Shown one piece after another: positions 1 to 5,672 of a stretch of DNA of 11,967 nt; position 1 is the stretch's first letter; every line of letters begins with the position of its first letter. A program made the translations under genes and the position numbers. The notes below the pieces were generated by a model, which was given only the letters and a program-made list of their open reading frames with translations, was not told where the DNA came from and did no database searches. Origin of the DNA: CAZADA01 sp964524065 (GTDB lineage: Bacteria; Pseudomonadota; Alphaproteobacteria; Caulobacterales; Maricaulaceae); contig CAZGCB010000086.1 in NCBI GenBank assembly GCA_964524065.1, positions 1-11,967 on the forward strand. Direction: 5' to 3'.

Positions 1-564
1 GTCGGCATTCCACCCGCCCCGCGCGGCTTGCCGCAGGTGGAGGTGACCTTCGACATCGACGCCAATGGCATCGTCAATGTGTCGGCCAAGGACAAAGCCA
101 CCAACAAAGAGCAGCAAATCCGCATCCAAGCCTCTGGCGGTCTGTCGGATGCGGACATTGAGTCCATGGTCAAAGAGGCCGAGGCCAACGCGGAAACCGA
201 CAAAAAACAGCGCGAGCTGGTGGAGGCGAAAAACGCCGCCGACGCCTTAGCGCATCAGACTGAAAAGCAGATGGAGGAGTTCGGCGACAAGGTGTCGGCC
301 GAGGACAAATCCGCCATCGAAACGGCGATCGCGGACCTCAAAGCGGTGAAAGACGGCGATGATGTCGAGGCGATCAAGACCAAGACCCAGGCCTTGATGC
401 AGGCTGCGATGAAGCTGGGCGAGGCCATGTACAATGCCTCTGCAGCCGAGAGCGGTGAGGCGCAAGGCGCGGGCGGCGAGCCTGATGCGGACGCGAACGC
501 ACAAGGCGAAGACGTGGTCGACGCTGAATTTGAAGAAGTGGATGACGACAAGAAGCGGGCGTAA
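1..564 (+). CDS. dnaK: Chaperone protein DnaK (Hsp70), C-terminal part
   Basis: This is the last 187 codons of an Hsp70 chaperone, which binds exposed hydrophobic segments of client proteins in the cytoplasm under ATP control. The reading frame is open from the first base, so the gene starts upstream of the window. The visible part begins inside the substrate-binding beta domain (GIPPAPRGLPQVEVTFDIDA, then GIVNVSAKDKATNKEQ), which is diagnostic of DnaK. It continues through the helical lid (about residues 45-150 of the fragment) and ends in a low-complexity acidic tail (EGEA/GEDVVDAEFEEVDDDKKRA region). The EEV-containing tail is typical of proteobacterial DnaK. The ATPase domain is outside the window. 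dnaJ follows on the same strand after about 109 bp, the classic dnaKJ arrangement. A methionine-like TTG at 28 is not the real start. Identification is very secure. Confidence 0.98.
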   Translation, partial: VGIPPAPRGLPQVEVTFDIDANGIVNVSAKDKATNKEQQIRIQASGGLSDADIESMVKEAEANAETDKKQRELVEAKNAADALAHQTEKQMEEFGDKVSAEDKSAIETAIADLKAVKDGDDVEAIKTKTQALMQAAMKLGEAMYNASAAESGEAQGAGGEPDADANAQGEDVVDAEFEEVDDDKKRA

Positions 565-673
565 CGCCTTGCGGGCGCGGGGGTTGTAAGCCGCCGCGCC
601 TCAGCCTGCCGCCCTGGTGCGCCGCATCGCGCATGCGCGCGCCGGATGGTGGAAAACGCCAGGCGGGAGTGTG
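565..673 (+). other. dnaK-dnaJ intercistronic gap with GC-rich palindrome
   Basis: A 109-bp spacer between the dnaK stop and the dnaJ start. It holds a perfect 12-bp palindrome, CGCGCATGCGCG, at 628-639 within a GC-rich segment that could fold in the mRNA. No T-run follows, so it does not look like a terminator; it might attenuate or stabilise the dnaJ part of the transcript (inference). An AGGCGGGAG ribosome-binding site lies at the end, just before dnaJ. No CIRCE-like repeat and no clear heat-shock promoter were seen here. Confidence 0.5.
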
Positions 674-1855
674 ATGAGCAGCGATTATTACCAAACCCTC
701 GGGGTCGATCGGTCGGCGGATGAGAAGGCGCTGAAGAGCGCATATCGCAAGCTCGCCATGCAGTATCACCCCGATCGCAATCCCGATGATCCAGCTGCTG
801 AAGCGAAGTTCAAAGAGGTGAACGAGGCCTACGCGGTTCTGTCCGATGATCAGAAGCGCTCAGCCTATGATCGCATGGGCCATGCGGCCTTCTCCCAAAG
901 CAATGGCGCCGGCCCGGGCCCCGGCCAGGGTTTTGAGGGCTTTGAGGATCTCGTTCGCTCGGCGTTCGGCTCGAATTTCGATGATCTCTTCGGTGAATTT
1001 TTCGGCCGTGGCGGCCCCGGCATGCGCGGGGGGCCGCGCAATGGCCCAGCCCGTGGCGCGGATCTCCGCTATGATATGGAGATCACGCTGGAGGACTCCT
1101 ATCGCGGCAAGGCTGTGGAGATTAAAGTCCCCACCACCGAGACCTGCGATCATTGCGGCGGCGACGGCGCGGAGCCGGGTACGGAAATCGAGATCTGCCC
1201 CACCTGTAACGGCCTTGGCCGCGTGCGCACAACACAGGGCTTTTTCACCATGGAGCGTACCTGTCCCACCTGCGGCGGTCAGGGACGCTATGTGAAAACG
1301 CCGTGCCGCAAGTGCGACGGGGTGGGCCGCGTGCGCGCGGAGCGGACGCTGTCGGTGAAGATCCCGGCGGGCGTTGAGGATGGCACGCGCATCCGTCTGG
1401 CCGGTGAAGGCGACGCCGGCGCTCGCGGTGGGCCGCGCGGCGATCTCTACATCTTTATCAGTGTGCGTCCGCACGAGCTGTTTGAACGTGATGGGGCTGA
1501 TCTCTATTGCCGTGCGCCGGTGCCGATGACGACGGCGGCGCTTGGCGGCGAGGTGGAGATCCCGACCATTGAGGGCGGGCGTGTGCGCGTGCGGGTGCCG
1601 GAAGGCTCCCAAACCGGCCGCAAGGTGCGCCTGCGCGCCAAAGGCATGACGCGTCTGCGCGCCGCGACCCATGGCGACATGTATGTGGAGCTGTTAGTCG
1701 AAACGCCCACACGTCTCAATGCGCGCCAAAAGGAGCTGCTGGAGGCGTTCGCTGAAGAAAGCGGCGAAGATTGCCATCCCGAGCACAAAAATTTCTTCGA
1801 TCGCGCCAAGCGTTTTTGGGACGATATCGCCGGCGCGGATGAGGGGCGCCCGTAA
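674..1855 (+). CDS. dnaJ: Chaperone protein DnaJ (Hsp40, class A)
   Basis: A 393-residue co-chaperone that delivers unfolded proteins to DnaK and stimulates its ATPase. The J domain occupies about residues 3-70 with the essential HPD motif at 32-34. A Gly/Phe-rich linker spans about 75-125 (GFEGFEDL, GEFFGRGGPG). The zinc-binding domain has all four CxxCxGxG repeats: CDHCGGDG, CPTCNGLG, CPTCGGQG and CRKCDGVG, with cysteines at 158, 161, 175, 178, 197, 200, 211 and 214. Two beta-rich client-binding domains and a dimerisation tail follow. Domain order and length are those of a normal class A DnaJ with nothing missing. The ATG at 674 is chosen because an AGGCGGGAG Shine-Dalgarno sits just upstream and the protein then begins MSSDYYQTLG, as in the family; the adjacent in-frame GTG at 671 would add one residue. 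An upstream ATG at 617 would add a non-conserved arginine-rich extension. Confidence 0.98.
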   Translation: MSSDYYQTLGVDRSADEKALKSAYRKLAMQYHPDRNPDDPAAEAKFKEVNEAYAVLSDDQKRSAYDRMGHAAFSQSNGAGPGPGQGFEGFEDLVRSAFGSNFDDLFGEFFGRGGPGMRGGPRNGPARGADLRYDMEITLEDSYRGKAVEIKVPTTETCDHCGGDGAEPGTEIEICPTCNGLGRVRTTQGFFTMERTCPTCGGQGRYVKTPCRKCDGVGRVRAERTLSVKIPAGVEDGTRIRLAGEGDAGARGGPRGDLYIFISVRPHELFERDGADLYCRAPVPMTTAALGGEVEIPTIEGGRVRVRVPEGSQTGRKVRLRAKGMTRLRAATHGDMYVELLVETPTRLNARQKELLEAFAEESGEDCHPEHKNFFDRAKRFWDDIAGADEGRP

Positions 1856-1933
1856 AACGGGGCTGTGCGGCTCACGCGATTGTCGCCTCTGTTTCGTGCG
1901 GCGTTCCCGCGGCGCTGCAACCGAGCGGAGCGC

Positions 1934-2533
1934 TTACACGCCTTTGGTGAGCAGGGTGGTCAGGCGTTCAAAAAAGGCCGGGAAATCCAGCGGGCGCACC
2001 TCGGCGCCGCGCAAGAGGCGCTGATGCAGCACGGCCAGCAGCACCGGCGCGTAGAGGAAAAACGCTGTGTCGCGCACCTTGTCGGGGTCGGTTCCGTCTG
2101 GATCGACGGAGGGCGCAAGGCGCGCCTCCAGCGCCTCTAAAGACGGCTCGATGATCACCGTGAGATACGCGCGCGCCACCTCTGGATCATGCATGGATTC
2201 CACCAGCGCAAAGGCGTGGGCCCGCGCAAACACGTCATTCTCCACCCCGCGCATGGCCAAATCCACATAGCCCCGAACAGACTGCGCATGATCCGCGCCG
2301 GGGATGGCGCATTGGGCGAGGAACTCCCGCGCGGCGGCCGCCACATGGCGCAAAATCGCGATCACCAAGCCCTGGCGGTCATCGAAATGGTGGCGCAGCG
2401 TCGGCTCCGATACGCCGGCCTGGATGGCGAACTGCCGCAGGCTGATGGGCGCGGAGGTTTCTTTCAGCGCGGTGCCGGACAGCATTTCCAGCAGTTCCGT
2501 CCGTCGATCGGTGGTTTGCGCGCGCGCCGCCAT
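1934..2533 (-). CDS. TetR/AcrR-family transcriptional regulator
   Basis: A 199-residue protein with the TetR architecture: an N-terminal helix-turn-helix and a C-terminal all-helical ligand/dimerisation domain. Residues 30-50 (ISLRQFAIQAGVSEPTLRHHF) match the TetR DNA-binding consensus, in which 'agVS..tlY.HF' forms the recognition helix and its cap; here the usual Tyr is replaced by Arg-His. The C-terminal part is unlike any effector domain I can name, so the ligand is unknown. AAGGA precedes the ATG at 2533 by about seven bases. The gene is convergent with dnaJ (78-bp gap) and divergent from the outer-membrane barrel gene. Family members often repress the divergent neighbour and themselves, and a near-palindrome at 2688-2707 is a candidate operator (inference). 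The family call is firm; the target and inducer are not known. Confidence 0.93.
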   Translation of the reverse strand: MAARAQTTDRRTELLEMLSGTALKETSAPISLRQFAIQAGVSEPTLRHHFDDRQGLVIAILRHVAAAAREFLAQCAIPGADHAQSVRGYVDLAMRGVENDVFARAHAFALVESMHDPEVARAYLTVIIEPSLEALEARLAPSVDPDGTDPDKVRDTAFFLYAPVLLAVLHQRLLRGAEVRPLDFPAFFERLTTLLTKGV

Positions 2534-2678
2534 ACTGTCGTCCTTTCACTCTCGGCCACGCCGTGGCGCGGTTTCGGTCCCATATAGGCCGTATTCGCAC
2601 ACAGACCGTGAGCGAATTATCTGCGCGCGCCGCAACCGCCCATATATCGCCAACAGGACGGCCTCCCGAAAAAAGCTC

Positions 2679-2716
2679 TTGCATTTTTGTATACGATATA
2701 CGATACACACTATAGG
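2679..2716 (+). promoter_or_regulatory. Probable sigma-70-type promoter of the barrel gene
   Basis: The AT-rich stretch offers two overlapping solutions: TTGCAT (2679-2684) with a 17-bp spacer to GATACA (2702-2707), or TTGTAT (2687-2692) with an 18-bp spacer to TATAGG (2711-2716). Either places the start site about 30-45 bp before the ATG at 2752, and both overlap the palindrome at 2688-2707. The match is by eye; the exact hexamers are uncertain. Confidence 0.4.
2688..2707. promoter_or_regulatory. Candidate operator: near-palindrome over barrel-gene promoter
   Basis: The sequence reads TGTAT-ACG-ATAT-ACG-ATACA. The outer five-base arms are exact inverted complements around a central ATAT; the two ACG triplets break perfect symmetry. 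A sub-element GTATA-CGA-TATAC (2689-2701) is also an inverted repeat. A 20-bp span fits the size of many TetR-family operators. It sits within the probable promoter of the outer-membrane gene and in the only gap shared with the tetR-type gene. Assigning it to that regulator is inference; a GntR-type or other regulator could equally use a GTATAC-type site. Confidence 0.45.
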
Positions 2717-2751
2717 AGCCCAGAGGGGGCTGCCCACAGCAGGAGCCATCT

Positions 2752-3531
2752 ATGAGCATGACACGCACAACGATCCTTCTCGCCAGCGCGGCCAGTCTCG
2801 CTTTGGGGACCGCTAGCGCCGCGTCCGCGCAGCATTATGTGCGGGCTTCGGCCGGCCTTTCGGCGCTGATGGACAGCGATAACTCAGGCAACTTCACCGC
2901 CTCCGCGACGCTGCAGCCCGTTGGCGTCCCGGTGACACCGGACACCTCGGTGGCGTGGACGACGGAGTTTGAAAACGGTGTTTTCCTCTCCGGCGCCTAT
3001 GGCTATGAGCTGCCGGTCGGCCTGCGAATTGAGGGCGAGTTGTCCTATACCAGCAATGATGTGGACACCCATGCGGGCGTGACCTTGGCGGGCTCGATCG
3101 CGGCGGATGGGCTGGATGCGGCCAATTTGCTCATCGGCACAGATGCCGCCGTCGGGATCGAAATCGGCGATTTGGTGGCCGACGGTCAGGGATCGGTGGA
3201 AACGCTCGGCGTCGCGGCGAATGTCTATTACGACTTTGATTTTGAAGGCTCGCCGTTCAGCGCCTATGTGGGCGGCGGCCTCGGCCTGGCGCAGGTGGAT
3301 GTGGATTACAGCCCATCCGGCTTCGTGATCGTCGACGATAACGACACGGTCCTGTTGTACCAGGTGATGGTGGGCGGCGAATACGCGCTCAGCGACACGC
3401 TGTCGCTTTATGGCGGTTACCGTTATCGCGCGACGCCCGATGTGGAGACGGAAGTGAGCCTGTTTCCGGCGGATCTCGACATTGAATACAGCGCCAACAT
3501 TCTCGAAGCGGGTGTGCGCGTCGCGTTCTAA
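2752..3531 (+). CDS. Outer-membrane beta-barrel protein (opacity/OmpA-barrel-like porin family)
   Basis: A 259-residue exported protein. Residues 1-26 form a Sec signal peptide (short basic start, hydrophobic core LLASAASLALG, cleavage after ASA before QHYV). The mature chain alternates hydrophobic and polar residues in short strands rich in Gly, Tyr and acidic residues, for example GVFLSGAYGYELPVGLRIEGEL, VYYDFDFEGSPFSAYVGGGLGLAQVDVDY and LSLYGGYRYRATPDVE. It ends in GVRVAF; a C-terminal Phe is the usual recognition signal for barrel assembly. This matches eight-stranded small barrels annotated as outer membrane beta-barrel or opacity-family porins. An AGGAG Shine-Dalgarno at 2741-2745 supports the ATG at 2752; the ATG two codons later is a weaker alternative. 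It is divergent from the TetR-type gene, suggesting regulated expression. The specific function (pore, adhesin or structural) cannot be read from sequence. Confidence 0.88.
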   Translation: MSMTRTTILLASAASLALGTASAASAQHYVRASAGLSALMDSDNSGNFTASATLQPVGVPVTPDTSVAWTTEFENGVFLSGAYGYELPVGLRIEGELSYTSNDVDTHAGVTLAGSIAADGLDAANLLIGTDAAVGIEIGDLVADGQGSVETLGVAANVYYDFDFEGSPFSAYVGGGLGLAQVDVDYSPSGFVIVDDNDTVLLYQVMVGGEYALSDTLSLYGGYRYRATPDVETEVSLFPADLDIEYSANILEAGVRVAF

Positions 3532-3547
3532 GGACGGACCGCCTCAG

Positions 3548-3585
3548 CTCGGACCCTGCCCCTCCCCCCCCGACCTGGGTCCGAG
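3548..3585 (+). terminator. Inverted repeat after the barrel gene (possible terminator)
   Basis: CTCGGACCC (3548-3556) and GGGTCCGAG (3577-3585) are perfect nine-base arms around a C-rich 20-base loop, starting 16 bp after the stop codon. Only a short TTCCT follows, so it is not a canonical rho-independent terminator, but its place and stability fit a 3' end or processing stop. Confidence 0.45.
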
Positions 3586-3590
3586 TTCCT

Positions 3591-3616
3591 GGGGCGTGAC
3601 GCGCGCGTCACGCCCC
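3591..3616. repeat. Perfect 26-bp palindrome
   Basis: GGGGCGTGACGCG reads identically on both strands over 26 bp (its reverse complement, CGCGTCACGCCCC, completes the palindrome). It lies five bases after the preceding hairpin and before dapB. No T-run follows. It may be a second transcription-end hairpin or a dyad protein-binding site. Confidence 0.55.
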
Positions 3617-3735
3617 TAACTTATGGCGGGATTGCGGTGCTTTTTGCGCTTACTGCGCCGCGACCCACGCTGATGTGAGCACGCAAGTGGGGCCCCGCCC
3701 CCTGCCAAGGCGCGACTCAGCCCTTAAATCTCCCT

Positions 3736-3741
3736 TAGAAT
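3736..3741 (+). promoter_or_regulatory. Possible -10 element of dapB
   Basis: TAGAAT matches the TATAAT consensus at five of six positions and lies 46 bp before the dapB ATG. No good -35 hexamer is present 16-18 bp upstream, so this is a weak call. Confidence 0.3.
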
Positions 3742-3787
3742 AGAGTCCGGATTGCGCGCCGCCGTCGCGCCCATCAGGGAGAGCGCC

Positions 3788-4636
3788 ATGACCGTCGACA
3801 CCAAAACCGTCCGCATCGCCGTTGCGGGGCCCGCCGGGCGCCTGGGACGCGCCATCTTGAACGCCGCCAGCCAGGCCCGCGATGTGGCGCTGGTGGCCGG
3901 CCTTGCGCGCCCCGGTTCGGCCGCGGCGGGCATGGATTTGGGCACCTTCGCCGGGCTGGAGGATTTGCGTGTCTCCGTTACGGACACGCTGGAAGATGCG
4001 GTGCGCGATGCGGATGTCCTCATCGATGTGTCCACCGCCGAGGCGGCGGCCGATCACGCGCGCGCTTTGGCGGCGCGCGGCGGACCGGGTCTGGTCATCG
4101 GCGCCACCGGCTTTTCGGACGAGGATATTGCGGCGGTTGAGGCGGCCTCAGAGCACATTCCGATCCTGCGCGCGGACAATTTCTCGGTCGGGGTGACGGT
4201 CATGGCCGATTTGGTGCGCCGGGCCTCGGCGGCGTTGGGCGAAACCTGGGATGTGGAGATCCTGGAGATGCACCACCGGGCTAAAGCTGATGCGCCGTCC
4301 GGTACGGCTTTGCGCATGGGCAAGGCGGTGGCCCAGGGGCGCGGCGTGGATTTGGACGAGAAGGCCGTGGCTGGGCGTGCGGCGCAGCGGCTCTCCGGCC
4401 CGCGCAAGCTGGGGGATATCGGCTTCGCCAGCCTGCGTGGCGGCGGTGTCGTGGGCGACCATGAAGTGCGCTTTGCGGCGCCGGACGGCATGATCACCAT
4501 CTCGCACCGGGCTTATGATCGCGTGATTTTCGCCCGCGGCGCCTTGGCCGCGGCGCGCTGGGTCGCCCGGCAGGAAACGCCCGGGCTGTACGGCATGGAA
4601 GATGTGGTGGGCCTCGCCACGGAAACGCAGGGTTAG
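3788..4636 (+). CDS. dapB: 4-hydroxy-tetrahydrodipicolinate reductase
   Basis: A 282-residue cytoplasmic enzyme that reduces the dehydrated form of 4-hydroxy-tetrahydrodipicolinate with NAD(P)H, on the path to meso-diaminopimelate (cell wall) and lysine. The N-terminal Rossmann fold has VAGPAGRLGRAI at about 12-23, the DapB dinucleotide-binding loop. DVLIDVSTAEAA (about 76-87), VIGATGF (103-109) and DNFSVGV (130-136) are family landmarks. The active-site signature EMHHRAKADAPSGTA spans 160-174, with the catalytic His pair at 162-163 and Lys at 166. RGGGVVGDHEVRF (217-229) and the tail GLYGMEDVVGL are also typical. Length is somewhat above the usual 265-275. The ATG at 3788 follows AGGGAGAG by four bases; an in-frame ATG at 3752 would add a non-conserved extension and no ribosome-binding site. 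The gene near dnaKJ and nth is common in Alphaproteobacteria. Confidence 0.97.
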   Translation: MTVDTKTVRIAVAGPAGRLGRAILNAASQARDVALVAGLARPGSAAAGMDLGTFAGLEDLRVSVTDTLEDAVRDADVLIDVSTAEAAADHARALAARGGPGLVIGATGFSDEDIAAVEAASEHIPILRADNFSVGVTVMADLVRRASAALGETWDVEILEMHHRAKADAPSGTALRMGKAVAQGRGVDLDEKAVAGRAAQRLSGPRKLGDIGFASLRGGGVVGDHEVRFAAPDGMITISHRAYDRVIFARGALAAARWVARQETPGLYGMEDVVGLATETQG

Positions 4637-4692
4637 CGGCGGTTCGGCTCTACGGCGTCGGGCGTCGGTGAGCGCTTCAGGTCGGACGGGCT

Positions 4693-4706
4693 TGCGACGC
4701 GTCGCA
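4693..4706. repeat. Perfect 14-bp palindrome after dapB
   Basis: TGCGACGCGTCGCA is self-complementary over 14 bp and lies 57 bp after the dapB stop, upstream of the larger hairpin at 4724-4762. Role unknown; it may add to the transcription-end structure or bind a dimeric protein. Confidence 0.4.
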
Positions 4707-4723
4707 GGTTGGGTGGATCTGAC

Positions 4724-4762
4724 GTGAAAGACCGGAGCGCGATCGCCGCCCCGGTCTTTCAC
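4724..4762. terminator. Strong hairpin between convergent genes
   Basis: GTGAAAGACCGG (4724-4735) and CCGGTCTTTCAC (4751-4762) are perfect 12-base arms around a 15-base loop. It lies between the ends of dapB (forward) and the small membrane-protein gene (reverse), so it could stop transcription from both sides. Neither side has a poly-U tract, so classical rho-independent termination is uncertain. Confidence 0.55.
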
Positions 4763-4801
4763 AGGTCTGGATTTCAGCGCTGCGTGTGCAGTGCGCTGAT
4801 C

Positions 4802-4918
4802 TTACGCGATCCAAGGGACGAACACCGTCAGGGAGACCGTCGCCACACACCCGATCAGGGCGACGTAAGCGACACTCGCGACAACGGCGTTTAATGGATT
4901 TTTGCTTTGCACGTTCAT
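4802..4918 (-). CDS. Small single-helix membrane protein (38 residues), unrecognised
   Basis: This short reverse reading frame encodes MNVQSKNPLNAVVASVAY followed by VALIGCVATVSLTVFVPWIA and a TAA stop. After a polar, net-positive N-terminus of about ten residues comes one uninterrupted hydrophobic stretch (about residues 11-37), long enough to span the inner membrane once, ending in Pro-Trp-Ile-Ala. AAGAAAGG lies eight bases before the ATG at 4918, a good Shine-Dalgarno. An in-frame ATG at 4960 would give 52 residues (extra MAVQRAVFTRKAGN), but it has no ribosome-binding site. The gene stands alone in a 531-bp gap and is preceded on its strand by an A-rich leader. I know no named family for it. 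Many small membrane proteins of this size modulate larger membrane complexes or stress responses, but no function is claimed here. The spacing, hydrophobic pattern and ribosome-binding site together make it more likely real than chance. Confidence 0.6.
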   Translation of the reverse strand: MNVQSKNPLNAVVASVAYVALIGCVATVSLTVFVPWIA

Positions 4919-5078
4919 GTTACCAGCCTTTCTTGTAAAGACAGCGCGCTGCACCGCCATTTTGACTGCGCTTTGGCTTTCGTTGTTTAACTTTTTGTTC
5001 CAGTCTCTGCTGTGTTCACTTCGTTTTTCTTGTTTTCGTTATGGTGTGAACGTACGGGCGCCGAGGCTCCGAGGCAAT

Positions 5079-5110
5079 CCAAAATTTATCGTTTTTCGAT
5101 GATATTTTGG
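5079..5110. repeat. AT-rich inverted repeat / long hairpin
   Basis: CCAAAATTTATCG (5079-5091) pairs with CGATGA-T-ATTTTGG (5097-5110) around a five-T loop: 13 paired positions including one G-T wobble, with one bulged T. It is unlike the GC-rich hairpins elsewhere in the window. It lies upstream of the small membrane-protein gene on its strand, where it could be a regulator-binding dyad or a 5' leader structure, or it may help end the transcript arriving from the membrane-protein/alkyltransferase genes. Confidence 0.5.
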
Positions 5111-5123
5111 TAAGGACGCGTTT

Positions 5124-5149
5124 AGCTGGCGGTAATGCGGCGGCCAGCT
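5124..5149 (-). terminator. Hairpin after the reverse alkyltransferase cluster
   Basis: AGCTGGC (5124-5130) and GCCAGCT (5143-5149) are perfect seven-base arms around a 12-base loop, 18 bp beyond the stop of the reverse membrane-protein gene. Read on the reverse strand it is followed by AAACGC, without a U-run, so it is a weak terminator candidate. Confidence 0.35.
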
Positions 5150-5167
5150 TTGCGGCGTGTTCGGAGC

Positions 5168-5641
5168 CTATTGCAGGCCGGCGCGTTTGCGCAGCAGGGC
5201 GTGATCGAGATCCAGCACGCGGGTGCGGTGATAGCGGGCGGCGAAGCGGCTCGCGATGAGCACCCACGCGCCGATCAGTCCAAAAAACAAGAAGAATTGG
5301 GACAGCAGATTACCTGGCGCATAAAGGCGCGGCTTGTCGCTGAGCACCCAGCCCCAGTGCCAGGCGCCATACAGCGCCGCGAGTATGATGGGCGTCGCCA
5401 GCGCCGCCGCGGTGAGGGCCCCCAGGACATACACTTGCCCGCGCGGTCCATGGACGTGGCGGTAAGCCGCCACGAATTCGTCTTGGCTCACGCCCTTCAG
5501 GTTCGCATCGCCGCGGGTCGAGCGGATGCTCCATTCATCCTGCGCGCGTGCGGCCACCTGCCGGCCGCGCCACACCAGCAAGGCCAGCTGTACGCCGGCC
5601 AGGATGGCAAAGCCGAGAAGGATAAGTGCGCCAACGCCCAT
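5168..5641 (-). CDS. Unrecognised three-helix membrane protein
   Basis: A 157-residue protein I cannot assign to a family. Three hydrophobic segments are visible: about 4-24 (GALILLGFAILAGVQLALLV), 70-91 (VYVLGALTAAALATPIILAAL) and 112-131 (LLSQFFLFFGLIGAWVLIAS). A polar loop of about 45 residues lies between helices 1 and 2 and contains the charged stretch VSQDEFVAAYRHVHGPRGQ. Between helices 2 and 3 is an aromatic-rich segment (YGAWHWGWVLSDKPRLYAPGN). The C-terminus is basic (RFAARYHRTRVLDLDHALLRKR), suggesting it faces the cytoplasm. The gene follows the alkyltransferase by 31 bp on the same strand, so the two are probably cotranscribed. The ATG at 5641 lacks an obvious Shine-Dalgarno, so it may depend on translation of the upstream gene, or the start may differ. 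No function is claimed. Confidence 0.75.
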   Translation of the reverse strand: MGVGALILLGFAILAGVQLALLVWRGRQVAARAQDEWSIRSTRGDANLKGVSQDEFVAAYRHVHGPRGQVYVLGALTAAALATPIILAALYGAWHWGWVLSDKPRLYAPGNLLSQFFLFFGLIGAWVLIASRFAARYHRTRVLDLDHALLRKRAGLQ

Positions 5642-5672
5642 AGCGAGGATGTAGGGGGTTGGGGCCGGCGCG

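Larger units (their letters stand above)
4919..5167 (-). other. AT-rich gap with leader of the small gene and inverted repeats
   Basis: This is the most AT-rich stretch of the window, especially 4960-5115. Read on the reverse strand it is A-rich, with runs such as CGAAAACAAGAAAAACG and GGAACAAAAAGTTAAAC, before the small membrane-protein gene, and would form an unstructured purine-rich leader. It also contains the hairpins at 5079-5110 and 5124-5149. A forward open frame at 4902-5102 looks hydrophobic only because the strand is T-rich, and I do not call it. No clear promoter hexamers could be fixed for the small gene. Confidence 0.5.

Noticed and set aside
617..673. Longer DnaJ start at 617
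   Set aside because: The extra residues are not conserved, while the Shine-Dalgarno and J-domain start agree on 674.
565..673. CIRCE or heat-shock promoter before dnaJ
   Set aside because: No matching inverted repeat or -35/-10 pair; dnaJ is most simply read from the dnaK promoter upstream of the window.
860..1672. Long reverse open frame opposite dnaJ
   Set aside because: A typical shadow frame in GC-rich DNA; dnaJ is intact and unmistakable on the other strand.
1856..1933. Terminator between convergent dnaJ and the TetR-type gene
   Set aside because: Only short five-base complementary segments were found, with no stable stem or U-run; nothing supportable.
4709..4894. Forward 61-codon open frame after dapB
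   Set aside because: It runs through the hairpin at 4724-4762, has no ribosome-binding site, and its composition is unlike a protein; it is mostly antisense to the better-supported small reverse gene.
4902..5102. Forward 66-codon hydrophobic open frame
   Set aside because: It starts antisense to the small reverse gene, has no convincing ribosome-binding site, and is hydrophobic only because the strand is T-rich, which makes Phe and Leu codons common.
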